Assembly (NCBI GenBank): GCA_946185745.1
Contig: CAMHKQ010000005.1
Coordinates: forward strand, 1-64,000
Source: an uncultured Bacteroidales bacterium
GTDB lineage: Bacteria > Bacteroidota > Bacteroidia > Bacteroidales > UBA932
Length of the DNA: 64,000 bases
Direction: 5' to 3'
Part shown: in pieces, positions 14,617-22,356 of the stretch
Layout of the letters: each line of letters opens with the position of its first letter
Numbering within the stretch: position 1 is the first letter of the stretch
Position numbers and translations under genes: made by a program
The notes under the pieces: generated by a model
Database searches by the model: none
What the model was told of the DNA's origin: nothing
What the model saw: the letters and a program-made list of their open reading frames with translations, nothing else

Positions 14617-16254
14617 TTAAATACCCCTGTAGGCACCGAAGAAGAGGATGGTGTCGGTGGAGATTTCGCGTATGGCGAGCAAGAACGGGTGGTCAGCGAT
14701 GAATTCCGGCGACGGACCGGGATCGGAGGCCCATCCGGGGAGAATCATCGTCGCGGCCGCCTTGGCGCCATCCTCATCCAACATGAAGCTGACATTATGG
14801 AAGGCGGTGCCGATTACGGCAGAAGGCTCGCATAGGAGAGAGAGGTCGGAATTCATGTCATCGAAAATGAGCGTGATGCCTATGGCCTTCAGGGCCTCGA
14901 CAATCGAGTCTTCTCCCTTGAACGAGAACTCGAGTTTGGGCAGGACGATGTACTCACGTCGTGGCTCCAGACCTGCTACGGCATTGCTCCATGCCGTGGA
15001 AGAGAGGTCAGCGACGAATTTGTTGAAATCCTTCTCCGGCTCGGGCAGCAGGAGGTCGAGCACGAAAGCGCCGTTGCCGAACGGCAGCTCGCAGAGCGCA
15101 GCCTCGAGCTCGTTGCTGTAGCTATACTTGCAAGGAAGCACGCCGTGCATGAAATCCATGTATTTCTCTTCACCGGAAAGGCAGTTGAACGCAGCCATAT
15201 AGGTGTTTTTCTTGTCGAACTTCTCAGTCCACATACCCTTGAAATACAACGCATTGGCGATGATGAACTCCCAGTCGTCCTCAATCCTCGGTAGCATTTC
15301 TGGAATCATGCCCCCGGTGCGCTCGCTGCCCCATGCATTGATGTGCTCCAGGGTTTTGCTGTCCGAGAAATCGAGGGTCTCGACCATTGCGCCGTACTGG
15401 TCCTGGATGGTCTTCTGGAACTCGGGGAGCACGTAGTTGACCTTGTCCAGCCACATCGCATTGGCCGATGCCAGCGTGGCGGATTTGTCGACATTCTGAA
15501 GGCCGGTCAGCAAGGCGTTGTACGCCGCGTTCACCTCGCCTATGCCGTAGCCGGAATAGCCAAGCGCGCCCACTATCTGATTGTAGGTTTCGCCCTTTGC
15601 GCCGTTAGCCAGCATGGACATGGCAGTACCTACGCAGAATGGAGATACCATCACCTCCTGCTTCCCCTCTCTGGCGTACACTTCCTTGAAGAAATCTATT
15701 GCAAACGGGACGTTTGCCTGGAACAGCTGCTTCTGCGCGGCCTCAAGCGCAATATCCCTGCGCTCCTCGAAGACGAGGAAAGGCTCCGTCCGGCCTTTCT
15801 GGGTGACGTTGAAGACCAGATTATAAGAATTGCTCTTGACAAAGACTACCGCATGGCGGTCTTCCATGGTTGTGTTCTCGGCCACGCTCAGGTAAAGAGT
15901 GCCGTCGGCCATGTCGGGCCAATCGCCTTCACCGACATAAAGCCAGTCTGTCTTGACATAGGAGTGATTCTGTTTGGGGCGGAAGACCTCGGTCCCGATT
16001 TCAATTTTGTCTATGACCGTACCTTTGGGCACACTGGTCTCCTTAAGAGTGGCATTATAGTCAAATTCCGCAGCCTTGGTAACCAGCGTAGAGGTGGAAT
16101 CCACTACGGTTATCCCGGGCTCCTCGGGGACTTCAGGGACTTCGGGATCATCGCCTCCCAACGGGCCCTCCGGAGTCGGAATGCCCGAACATGCCATCAG
16201 GGCCGAAAAGACCGACACGGCCAGGAGGCAGTTGAAAAAACTCTTTGTTTTCAT
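14617..16254 (-). CDS. Serpin-family protease inhibitor lipoprotein with N-terminal BACON-like domain
   Basis: A 545-residue exported protein. Residues 1-22 are a lipoprotein signal (ALMAC, Cys22), followed by a Pro/Glu-rich linker. Residues about 48-153 look like a BACON domain (DWLYVGEGDW, then LYLSVAENTT and a closing VFNVTQKG strand). The serpin fold runs from about 170 to the end, with the breach/shutter pattern and a reactive-centre hinge (EDGAKAAATMIL, about 494-505) before SPEFIADHPF. The hinge has the small residues needed for loop insertion, so an inhibitory serpin is likely; counting from the hinge, the P1 residue falls near Ser/Asp rather than a basic residue (uncertain). It starts 14 nt after the C10 protease stop, so the two are cotranscribed. 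The ATG at 16254 begins a proper signal; the longer frame does not. Confidence 0.9.
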   Translation of the reverse strand: MKTKSFFNCLLAVSVFSALMACSGIPTPEGPLGGDDPEVPEVPEEPGITVVDSTSTLVTKAAEFDYNATLKETSVPKGTVIDKIEIGTEVFRPKQNHSYVKTDWLYVGEGDWPDMADGTLYLSVAENTTMEDRHAVVFVKSNSYNLVFNVTQKGRTEPFLVFEERRDIALEAAQKQLFQANVPFAIDFFKEVYAREGKQEVMVSPFCVGTAMSMLANGAKGETYNQIVGALGYSGYGIGEVNAAYNALLTGLQNVDKSATLASANAMWLDKVNYVLPEFQKTIQDQYGAMVETLDFSDSKTLEHINAWGSERTGGMIPEMLPRIEDDWEFIIANALYFKGMWTEKFDKKNTYMAAFNCLSGEEKYMDFMHGVLPCKYSYSNELEAALCELPFGNGAFVLDLLLPEPEKDFNKFVADLSSTAWSNAVAGLEPRREYIVLPKLEFSFKGEDSIVEALKAIGITLIFDDMNSDLSLLCEPSAVIGTAFHNVSFMLDEDGAKAAATMILPGWASDPGPSPEFIADHPFLLAIREISTDTILFFGAYRGI

Positions 16255-16268
16255 AGCATACATTATTG

Positions 16269-17522
16269 TCATGGATAAACTACCACCATCATGCAATTAT
16301 AAGAATAATTCAATCCGGTATGGTTGTGAGTACCATTATATAAGTTTCCTTTATCTATATCGAAGACTCCAATATCAAAATAACCGTTGCAGTCACCGTT
16401 CCACCCCCAGTTAATGTGAAATGCATGTTCTTTACTGATAAAGGTCTGTCTGGAAATAATCGGAGGAACTCCTTCCCCTTCGGCGCGTTCAAATCTATTA
16501 TAATAGTACTTGTAATCCGCGTATCCGTCTACGATCCAGGCATGACCATTTCCTTTTGAAGAAAGATCGCCTCTCATGTAGATCGGGCCAAATCTTTTAA
16601 TTGCAGATTTCGCGGTATTTGCATTGAATTTGACGGGAGAAGAAGCAACATACCCGAAATATTTGAAAGCATCAGGCACTTTGTATGTTGATGCCGTGCT
16701 TTCGCCGCTACCGTAATTCATATCGACCTGGGAACCGATTTCCCGCAACAATGCGCCGATATTTTTATGATAGGAATTGCAGGACCTTGTGTCCGTATGC
16801 GACATGGAATGAGTCTTTATTCCGGACCAGAATAAAGGAACAGATTCGCCGGATGAGAAATCGTCGCCCATGCTCGTGGTAGCATAAAAAGAGGAGGGAG
16901 CACCATGGTAAGCCATAATCTGGGCCATTGCGGTTGCCATGCAACCGGATAATCCATTCGGGCAATACCGGCCGTATATGTCATCCTGTCCCCATTTTAC
17001 ACCGACATTGCGATTAACGATGTCCCCGTCCATCACATAGTCATACCAATAGTATAATTCCGGCTTCCCGGGCTGGTAGGACAGACGTTCCGTCAAGCCG
17101 TTCATATACTCGTCAAAAGCTTCGTTTCCGGTGGGCTCCCCGGCAACATAGTGTCCCGATTCCGTCACCGCGAGAATGGGCTTGACACCGGAATTTGCGG
17201 CAATTATGGAAAAGCCCTGACTGTCTGCAAAATTGAAGACATATAACAATGTATCCGATTCGGTTTTCCCTGATTTGGTCCCGGGAACGACAAGGGCGTT
17301 CCAGGATTCGATTTTGCGGGCGGATCCGCTTTTCGTCTTTCCGCCGTCCAGCAACGCAATTGATTTGTCGGCCCAATCCATTGCGATGCGTAAGCTTCTG
17401 ACCGATTCAGGAGAGGGACTCTGTTCTTGCATCAGTGCCGTTGCATCCTTGTTGCCATTGGCGTCTTTAATACAAGAACAACATAGGACGGTTAAGAGTA
17501 TTATTATATGATATCGTTTCAT
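16269..17522 (-). CDS. C10 family cysteine protease (streptopain-like) lipoprotein
   Basis: A 417-residue zymogen, second C10 protease of the window. A lipoprotein-type signal ends at Cys15 or Cys17 (TVLCCSC). A Spi-type prodomain spans about 35-145 (LLYVFNFADSQGFSIIAANS). The catalytic domain has nucleophile Cys194 in NGLSGCMATAMAQIMAYH, catalytic His327 in GNGHAWIVDGY, and Asn371-Trp372 in FHINWGW. It is closer to classical streptopain in its active-site motifs than the protease at 7121, so the two are divergent paralogues rather than a recent duplication. It lies 27 nt downstream of an anti-sigma-like beta-barrel gene and 14 nt upstream of a serpin gene on the same strand. The AT-rich composition suggests acquisition by transfer. 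Confidence 0.93.
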   Translation of the reverse strand: MKRYHIIILLTVLCCSCIKDANGNKDATALMQEQSPSPESVRSLRIAMDWADKSIALLDGGKTKSGSARKIESWNALVVPGTKSGKTESDTLLYVFNFADSQGFSIIAANSGVKPILAVTESGHYVAGEPTGNEAFDEYMNGLTERLSYQPGKPELYYWYDYVMDGDIVNRNVGVKWGQDDIYGRYCPNGLSGCMATAMAQIMAYHGAPSSFYATTSMGDDFSSGESVPLFWSGIKTHSMSHTDTRSCNSYHKNIGALLREIGSQVDMNYGSGESTASTYKVPDAFKYFGYVASSPVKFNANTAKSAIKRFGPIYMRGDLSSKGNGHAWIVDGYADYKYYYNRFERAEGEGVPPIISRQTFISKEHAFHINWGWNGDCNGYFDIGVFDIDKGNLYNGTHNHTGLNYSYNCMMVVVYP

Positions 17523-17549
17523 AAAATGCTCAAAATGAATGGAATATCT

Positions 17550-18677
17550 TTATTTTCCAAGGCTGATCCGGACGCCGCTTGCAAGCGAGAACATCAAGGG
17601 GTGGTCAGAACGATATGTGTACAGGACATGACTCCCGGACGGTATTGTCCAGCTTATCTCCGGCTCTACATATAAACCGATTCTTCCCGTAAGATTCAAT
17701 TGAATGCCGCCTGCGCCAAGCAAAGATAATCCAAATCCGTCTTTATCCACTTTTTTTCCATCCAATACTGCCCCTATGCAGTAATCGGCTTCAAAGCCTC
17801 CGCCGACGTAGACGTCCAGCCATCTGTTGGAAGCAAGTGTCCAGTCGAGACGTAGAGGGATTCCAAGATATTGTGCATACTGGGTTGAATGGCCGGAACC
17901 CGCATCCACCGGGAGATTGCAAGTAAAATGCGAAGTATACATGGAATATTCAGGACCGGTGGTAAGGTTTAACCTGGCCGCAACAGGTATCCTGAAGGAC
18001 AAGCCCAATTTAAGGGGGAAACAATGGGACGCATCTTCAAACGACGGATTGCTGTAACCAGGGGAGCCGTCAATGGGAGTGTAGACACTTCCATTGTTTC
18101 CGACGCCACCGACAAGAGGCATCGCAACGGCAGCCAGCAGCCCGCTTCCGGCAATTATTCCCGCAGCCGGCCCGACCTTCATCGTTGTCTTTACATAAGG
18201 GGCGCTTTCAGGCACAAATGGCGGGATAACGGTTACAGGTGGCTCTTTCCCGGTGTTGGCGGCGGAGGTATCGCCCGGTTCCTCCACGATAGTATCATGT
18301 GCCTCAATATCACCGTTTTGCTTCTGCGGCTCCACATAAGGCTGTCGAACCACCTTTGGTTTGACTGCCCGGGCGACGGGCGGGGTATCCTGTTCCGGCT
18401 CGTTGAATGCGGTCGAGTCAGTCGAAACTGCAACCGGAGCAGATGGTTGCATGGCGGTATGGTTGCCCGGTTCCGGCCCGGCCGGACGGTGCAGGAACAC
18501 GAATGCGGCGAGACTTGCAGCTACCGCAGCTGCAATCCAGACAAGGTGGGTCTGTCTTTTTGCCGGAGCTCCCGCTTTGCTGTCCAGTTTGGCCTGGAAT
18601 TCGGCAAGGCTTTCATCCGGAAGGGGGATTTCGCGCTCTCCGAGCCTGTCCTTAAATATTTCTTCCCACGTTTTCAT
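17550..18677 (-). CDS. Anti-sigma-like protein fused to an outer-membrane beta-barrel domain
   Basis: A 375-residue protein with three parts. Residues 1-43 are a charged cytoplasmic head (MKTWEEIFKDRLGEREIPLP), 44-62 a transmembrane helix (HLVWIAAAVAASLAAFVFL), and about 63-160 a Pro-rich periplasmic linker. Residues about 165-375 consist of alternating strands typical of 8-strand outer-membrane barrels (GPEYSMYTSHF, LGIPLRLDWTL, IGLYVEPEISW), annotated in relatives as porin-like or PorT-like. Its start overlaps the sigma-factor stop by 4 nt, the usual arrangement of an ECF sigma and its membrane anti-sigma partner. The head is too short for a standard zinc anti-sigma domain and has no Cys/His motif. 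It could link the outer envelope to the sigma factor in a single chain; this is inference. Confidence 0.7.
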   Translation of the reverse strand: MKTWEEIFKDRLGEREIPLPDESLAEFQAKLDSKAGAPAKRQTHLVWIAAAVAASLAAFVFLHRPAGPEPGNHTAMQPSAPVAVSTDSTAFNEPEQDTPPVARAVKPKVVRQPYVEPQKQNGDIEAHDTIVEEPGDTSAANTGKEPPVTVIPPFVPESAPYVKTTMKVGPAAGIIAGSGLLAAVAMPLVGGVGNNGSVYTPIDGSPGYSNPSFEDASHCFPLKLGLSFRIPVAARLNLTTGPEYSMYTSHFTCNLPVDAGSGHSTQYAQYLGIPLRLDWTLASNRWLDVYVGGGFEADYCIGAVLDGKKVDKDGFGLSLLGAGGIQLNLTGRIGLYVEPEISWTIPSGSHVLYTYRSDHPLMFSLASGVRISLGK

Positions 18678-19234
18678 CTGTCCTGTTCCTTCAAATACTT
18701 TTGTATTTCTTCCTTAAGTTGTTTTCTTGCCTTTGCCAATATGCTGGTCGAACCTCTCTCCGTAATACCGAGCATCCCGCCAATATCCTTATGTGAATAA
18801 CCGTCTATGCAGTAGAGGTTGAAAACACTTCTTTTCAAGTCGCTCAGCCCGTCCATCCATTCCAACAGTTTCTCCTCCGGTATCGCTTCCATATCATCAG
18901 CGGTCGGCTCCGGCATGTCGTCATGGGACCGGAAATCCAAAGAAACAGCCTGCCATCGCTTTTTCCGGATCTGGTCAAGCGTCTTGTTAATGGCAATCCT
19001 CGACAACCAACTGTATAAAGAGCCCTTTCCGGTATACTTGTATGTCTGTATTTTGCCGAGAGCCTGGACAAGCGCATCCTGCATCAAGTCTTTCGCCTCC
19101 TCATCGTCGTTTATGTATCGCCTGCAGAGCGCACACACCCTTGTTGCATATCTTCTATACAACTCATTTTCCGCCATTCTGTCTCTCTTGCCGCAGAGGA
19201 TGGCCAGTTCTTGCTCGTTAAGCTCTTTATACAC
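18674..19234 (-). CDS. ECF-type RNA polymerase sigma factor
   Basis: A 186-residue sigma-70 family protein of the extracytoplasmic-function class. Region 2 is visible at about 20-90 (ELYRRYATRVCALCRRY, DLMQDALVQAL, LYSWLSRIAINKTLDQIRK), and region 4 at about 130-180 (LSDLKRSVFNLYCIDGYSHK then DIGGMLGITERGSTSILAKARKQL) with its helix-turn-helix. Regions 1 and 3 are absent. It directs RNA polymerase to a specific promoter set, probably including its own operon with the barrel protein, C10 protease and serpin downstream. A TATTTTTG -7 box on the minus strand at 19330-19323 could give basal transcription with a leader of about 80 nt. Confidence 0.92.
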   Translation of the reverse strand: MYKELNEQELAILCGKRDRMAENELYRRYATRVCALCRRYINDDEEAKDLMQDALVQALGKIQTYKYTGKGSLYSWLSRIAINKTLDQIRKKRWQAVSLDFRSHDDMPEPTADDMEAIPEEKLLEWMDGLSDLKRSVFNLYCIDGYSHKDIGGMLGITERGSTSILAKARKQLKEEIQKYLKEQDR

Positions 19235-19322
19235 TCACACCTTAATCGTTAGTCCAATCCAAGCCGGAGCACCTTTCTACCATATAAACGTAAGAATTCC
19301 CGGAATGCGTCAAGGAATATAC

Positions 19323-19330
19323 AAAAATAA
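19323..19330 (-). promoter_or_regulatory. -7 box before the ECF sigma factor
   Basis: Minus-strand TATTTTTG at 19330-19323 matches TAnnTTTG exactly. No matching -33 box is seen. Interval 19235-19322 holds no gene and could contain the ECF-dependent promoter, which I cannot identify without a consensus. Confidence 0.35.
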
Positions 19331-19334
19331 TGAA

Positions 19335-19367
19335 AAAACCGGCCCACGATCGTGAACCGGCTTTTTA
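19335..19367 (-). terminator. Terminator of the ribosomal-protein/tsf operon
   Basis: Inverted repeat CCGG-CC-CACGA (19340-19350) with TCGTG-AA-CCGG (19351-19361) forms a stem with a small internal loop; A-runs and T-runs flank it on both sides so that the minus-strand transcript ends in a U-tract. It lies 16-48 nt after the tsf stop. Confidence 0.65.
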
Positions 19368-19382
19368 CTGATTGAAGGAGGA

Positions 19383-20381
19383 TTAGTCGCTCAGGCTGAC
19401 GCGCTTGAAGTCGACCACCCTGGCCTCCTTGTCGGCCTTGGCCATCGCATCCTTCACGCTGATCTTGTCGTCGGCCATCTGGTATTCCTGCTCGGTGAGG
19501 GTGCTCTCCTTGAGGAACTTCTGGACGCGGCCCTTGGCGATGTTCTCGACCATCTGGGCGGGAAGGCTGGCGGCCTTCTGCTCACCGACGGTCTTGATGA
19601 TCTCGCGGGCCTGGTTTGCCTGCTCGGGAGTGAGCCAGCCCTTGGCAGTGTTGGACTCGATGTGAGCCTCGCTGTCGACGTGGGCGGGGTTGATGCCGGC
19701 CTTGCTCAGGGCGGCGTCAACAGCCTTGCGGACGAGCTCTTCCTTGGTCTTCTCGACAGCCACCTTGAACTCCTTGTCGAGCATCTCCTGCGAGACGTTC
19801 TCGGGGGCGATGGCGACGGGGTTCATGGAAGCGACCTGCATGGCGATGCCCTTTGCAAGCTCTTCGGAAACGACCTTGTTGAAGCCGACGATGGCGCCGA
19901 GCTTACCGGTGAGTTTGTGGATGTAGGAATACACGAAGGGAGCCTCAACCTTTCCGTAGTAAACGAGAGAAAGTTTTTCGCCGGTCTTGCCGGTGAACAC
20001 CTCGATTTCCTTCTCGATGGTTTCGCCGTCGTTCATCTTGCAGGCCTTGAGGGCCTCGACATCGGCGGGGAAATTCTTGAAGGCAACGTCTGCAATTTCA
20101 TCTGCAAGAGCCTGGAAGCCTTCGGTGCGGGCGACGAAGTCGGTCTCGCAGCCAAGGCAAACGAGAATGGCGCGGCCGCCTTCGATGCGGGACTTCACGG
20201 CACCCTCGGAGGTTTCGCGGTCTGCACGCTTGGCGGCGACGAGCTTGCCCTTTTCGCGGATAATGTCAACGGCCTTGTTGAAATCGCCGTCGGCCTCGAT
20301 GAGAGCCTTCTTGCAATCCATCATGCCCGCGGACGTCATCTTGCGGAGCTTCATTACATCTGCTGCTGTGATATTAGCCAT
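19383..20381 (-). CDS. tsf: Translation elongation factor Ts
   Basis: A 332-residue EF-Ts, the guanine-nucleotide exchange factor for EF-Tu. The N-terminal UBA-like module (ADVMKLRKMTSAGMMDCKKA then LIEADGDFNKAVDIIREKG) and the core motif of the exchange domain (CETDFVARTEGFQALADEI) are clear. It is about 50 residues longer than the E. coli protein; the extra sequence, rich in charged helices around residues 190-300, is usual for Bacteroidetes. It follows rpsB by 27 nt and ends at a terminator. Confidence 0.97.
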   Translation of the reverse strand: MANITAADVMKLRKMTSAGMMDCKKALIEADGDFNKAVDIIREKGKLVAAKRADRETSEGAVKSRIEGGRAILVCLGCETDFVARTEGFQALADEIADVAFKNFPADVEALKACKMNDGETIEKEIEVFTGKTGEKLSLVYYGKVEAPFVYSYIHKLTGKLGAIVGFNKVVSEELAKGIAMQVASMNPVAIAPENVSQEMLDKEFKVAVEKTKEELVRKAVDAALSKAGINPAHVDSEAHIESNTAKGWLTPEQANQAREIIKTVGEQKAASLPAQMVENIAKGRVQKFLKESTLTEQEYQMADDKISVKDAMAKADKEARVVDFKRVSLSD

Positions 20382-20408
20382 TGTTTGCTGTTTTAGAAAG
20401 GTTAGACA

Positions 20409-21251
20409 TTATTCAGCTTTGGGTTCCTCTGCCTTCGGGGCTTCGGCCTCGGGGGCCTCTTCCTTGGCGGCCTTGGTGCTCCTGCGCGGACGGAGAGTCT
20501 TTGCAGCGGGCTTTTCCTCGACGGAGGTGGCCTCCTGCTCGGCTGCTTCCTTGTCCTTCTCGAGCTTGCGCTCCTCCAGGCCTTCCTGGATGGCTGCACA
20601 GAGTGCGCCGAGAACGCATTCTACGCTCTTGGTGGCATCGTCGTTCGCCGGAATCACATAATCAATCGAAGTGGGATCGCAACATGTATCAACCATTGCG
20701 AATACCGGGATGTTGAGACGATTGGCCTCCCTGACGGCGTTGGCCTCTTTCTGCACGTCCACGACGAACAGTGCGGCGGGAAGGCGGCTCATGTCGCGGA
20801 TGCTGCCGAGGTTCTTCTCGAGCTTCTCCCTCTGGCGGGTGACCTGAAGGCGCTCACGCTTAGCGAGCTTGTCGAAAGTGCCGTCTTCATGCATCTTGTC
20901 GATGGTGCTCATCTTCTTGACGGCCTTGCGGATGGTGGGGAAGTTGGTGAGCATACCGCCCGCCCAACGTTCGGTTACATAAGGCATGTTGACCTCGGTG
21001 GCCTTGGCGGCGACGATGTCTTTAGCCTGCTTTTTGGTGGCGACGAAGAGAATCTTGCGGCCCGACTTTGCGAGAGCCTTCATTTCCTCCGCGGCCTCGT
21101 CTATCTTGACGACAGTCTTGTGCAGGTCTATGATGTGGATGCCGTTCTTCTGATCGAAGATGTACGGCGCCATTTTAGGATTCCACTTGCGGGCGAGATG
21201 TCCGAAGTGTACGCCTGCATCAAGCAGTTCCTGGAAATTTGTTCTTGACAT
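20409..21251 (-). CDS. rpsB: 30S ribosomal protein S2
   Basis: A 280-residue S2 protein. The start MSRTNFQELLDAGVHFGHLA is the canonical N-terminus, so the ATG at 21251 is preferred over the longer frame to 21308, which would add a charged non-homologous leader. Motifs include KWNPKMAPYIF, the YVTERWAGGMLTNFPTIRK segment and PVFAMVDTCCDP. The final 40 residues are an Ala/Glu/Pro-rich tail (EAPEAEAPKAEEPKAE), typical of Bacteroidetes S2. It is organised with rplM, rpsI and tsf on the same strand. Confidence 0.97.
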   Translation of the reverse strand: MSRTNFQELLDAGVHFGHLARKWNPKMAPYIFDQKNGIHIIDLHKTVVKIDEAAEEMKALAKSGRKILFVATKKQAKDIVAAKATEVNMPYVTERWAGGMLTNFPTIRKAVKKMSTIDKMHEDGTFDKLAKRERLQVTRQREKLEKNLGSIRDMSRLPAALFVVDVQKEANAVREANRLNIPVFAMVDTCCDPTSIDYVIPANDDATKSVECVLGALCAAIQEGLEERKLEKDKEAAEQEATSVEEKPAAKTLRPRRSTKAAKEEAPEAEAPKAEEPKAE

Positions 21252-21407
21252 TTTTTTAAATGTTGTTGTGTTTGTTCTTGTGCCCGTTTCCGGGTCTCTT
21301 TTCTTCAAGGGGGAGCAGCGGCTTTGCCGGTCTCCGGCCTTTTCCGCAGTGCGGCAACTATCCTGTGAAGGGTTTAAACCGCAACTGTGCTTGTTTGTAA
21401 AGTACTG
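21252..21407 (-). promoter_or_regulatory. 156-nt leader between rpsI and rpsB
   Basis: An unusually long gap for this operon. It is a candidate autoregulatory or internal-promoter region for rpsB-tsf. Only a small inverted repeat (GCCGG-TCT-CCGGC near 21327-21339) is visible; no TAnnTTTG box is convincing and no gene is present. Confidence 0.3.
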
Positions 21408-21797
21408 TTAACGCTTGCTGAACTGGAAGCGGCGACGTGCTCCGGGCTGGCCGGGTTTCTTGCGCTCCACCTCGCGAGCATCGCGGGTGAGGAAACCTGC
21501 TGCCTTGAGAGCCGGACGATATGCTTCCTTGTCTACCTCGCAAAGGGCGCGGGAAATACCGAGCCTGATAGCCTCTGCCTGGCCTTTGATACCGCCGCCA
21601 ACAACGTTGATACGGGTATCGAACTGGCCTTCGGTGGAGGTCACTGCAAAAGGCTGGTTCACGATGTAGCGGAGGGAGTCGTCTTTGAAGAAGTCTTCCA
21701 CCGGACGGTCGTTGATGGTGATGTTGCCTTTGCCTGCAGCGAGATAAACACGAGCGACAGCTGCTTTACGTCTTCCAAGGGCGTGTGTCTGTTCCAT
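21408..21797 (-). CDS. rpsI: 30S ribosomal protein S9
   Basis: A 129-residue S9 protein with the family core ([20 protein letters not shown]), the central [21 protein letters not shown] motif (here quoted in part) and the very basic C-terminal tail [14 protein letters not shown] that reaches into the ribosomal P site. It follows rplM by 9 nt, the standard L13-S9 pair. Confidence 0.97.
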   Translation of the reverse strand: MEQTHALGRRKAAVARVYLAAGKGNITINDRPVEDFFKDDSLRYIVNQPFAVTSTEGQFDTRINVVGGGIKGQAEAIRLGISRALCEVDKEAYRPALKAAGFLTRDAREVERKKPGQPGARRRFQFSKR

Positions 21798-21806
21798 TTG
21801 CTCTGT

Positions 21807-22262
21807 TTAAATTTCGTTTAACTTGATTTGTTTGGGGTTCTGAGCCTGGTGCGGATGCTCCGGACCTGCGTAAACGTGCAGGTTGTGGAAGATCTTCTCG
21901 CCCAGACGAGTTTTGGGAAGCATACCCCTGACTGCTTTCTCCACAAGCCTTTCGGGATGGGTAGAATTGAGGATTTCCCTCGGCGTGGTGAAACGCTGTC
22001 CGCCGGGATAGCCGGTGTAGCGCGTGTACACGCGGTTGGTCATCTTTTTGCCCTTGAGCACCACCTTCTCTGCGTTTACGACGATGACGTTGTCACCGCA
22101 GTCCACGTTGGGGGTGAAGCCGGGTTTGTTCTTGCCGCGGAGGACAAGGGCAACCCTGGAGGCCAGACGGCCGAGAGGAAGATCCATCGCATCAATGACC
22201 ACCCACTGCTTGTCTGCAGTTGCGCTGTTCAGCGATACAGTTTTGTAGCTTTGTGTGTCCAC
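21807..22262 (-). CDS. rplM: 50S ribosomal protein L13
   Basis: A 151-residue L13 protein showing KQWVVIDAMDLPLGRLAS, the DNVIVVNAEKVVLKGKKM core and VRGMLPKTRLGEKIFHNLHV (20 residues). It is the first gene of the rplM-rpsI-rpsB-tsf cluster and is preceded by a well-formed promoter. Length is normal. Confidence 0.97.
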   Translation of the reverse strand: MDTQSYKTVSLNSATADKQWVVIDAMDLPLGRLASRVALVLRGKNKPGFTPNVDCGDNVIVVNAEKVVLKGKKMTNRVYTRYTGYPGGQRFTTPREILNSTHPERLVEKAVRGMLPKTRLGEKIFHNLHVYAGPEHPHQAQNPKQIKLNEI

Positions 22263-22300
22263 TGTGTTGATCTTTAATTAGTTATACATATAAATTGCGA

Positions 22301-22353
22301 TCCCTACGCAAAATAGGGACCGCAAAGGTATAAAATATTTTGGGAATATCAAA
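22301..22353 (-). promoter_or_regulatory. rplM promoter and 5' hairpin
   Basis: On the minus strand TTTG at 22353-22350, 19 nt, then TACCTTTG at 22330-22323: a perfect -33/-7 pair. Transcription would start near 22316. A 6-bp stem (22314-22319 with 22301-22306, TCCCTA/TAGGGA) lies right at the 5' end of the mRNA and may stabilise it or serve in autoregulation. Confidence 0.75.
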
Positions 22354-22356
22354 CTT

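Noticed and set aside
7121..17522. Recent duplication as the origin of the two C10 proteases
   Set aside because: They differ in length, prodomain and active-site surroundings, and their neighbours are unrelated, so they are old paralogues or separate acquisitions.
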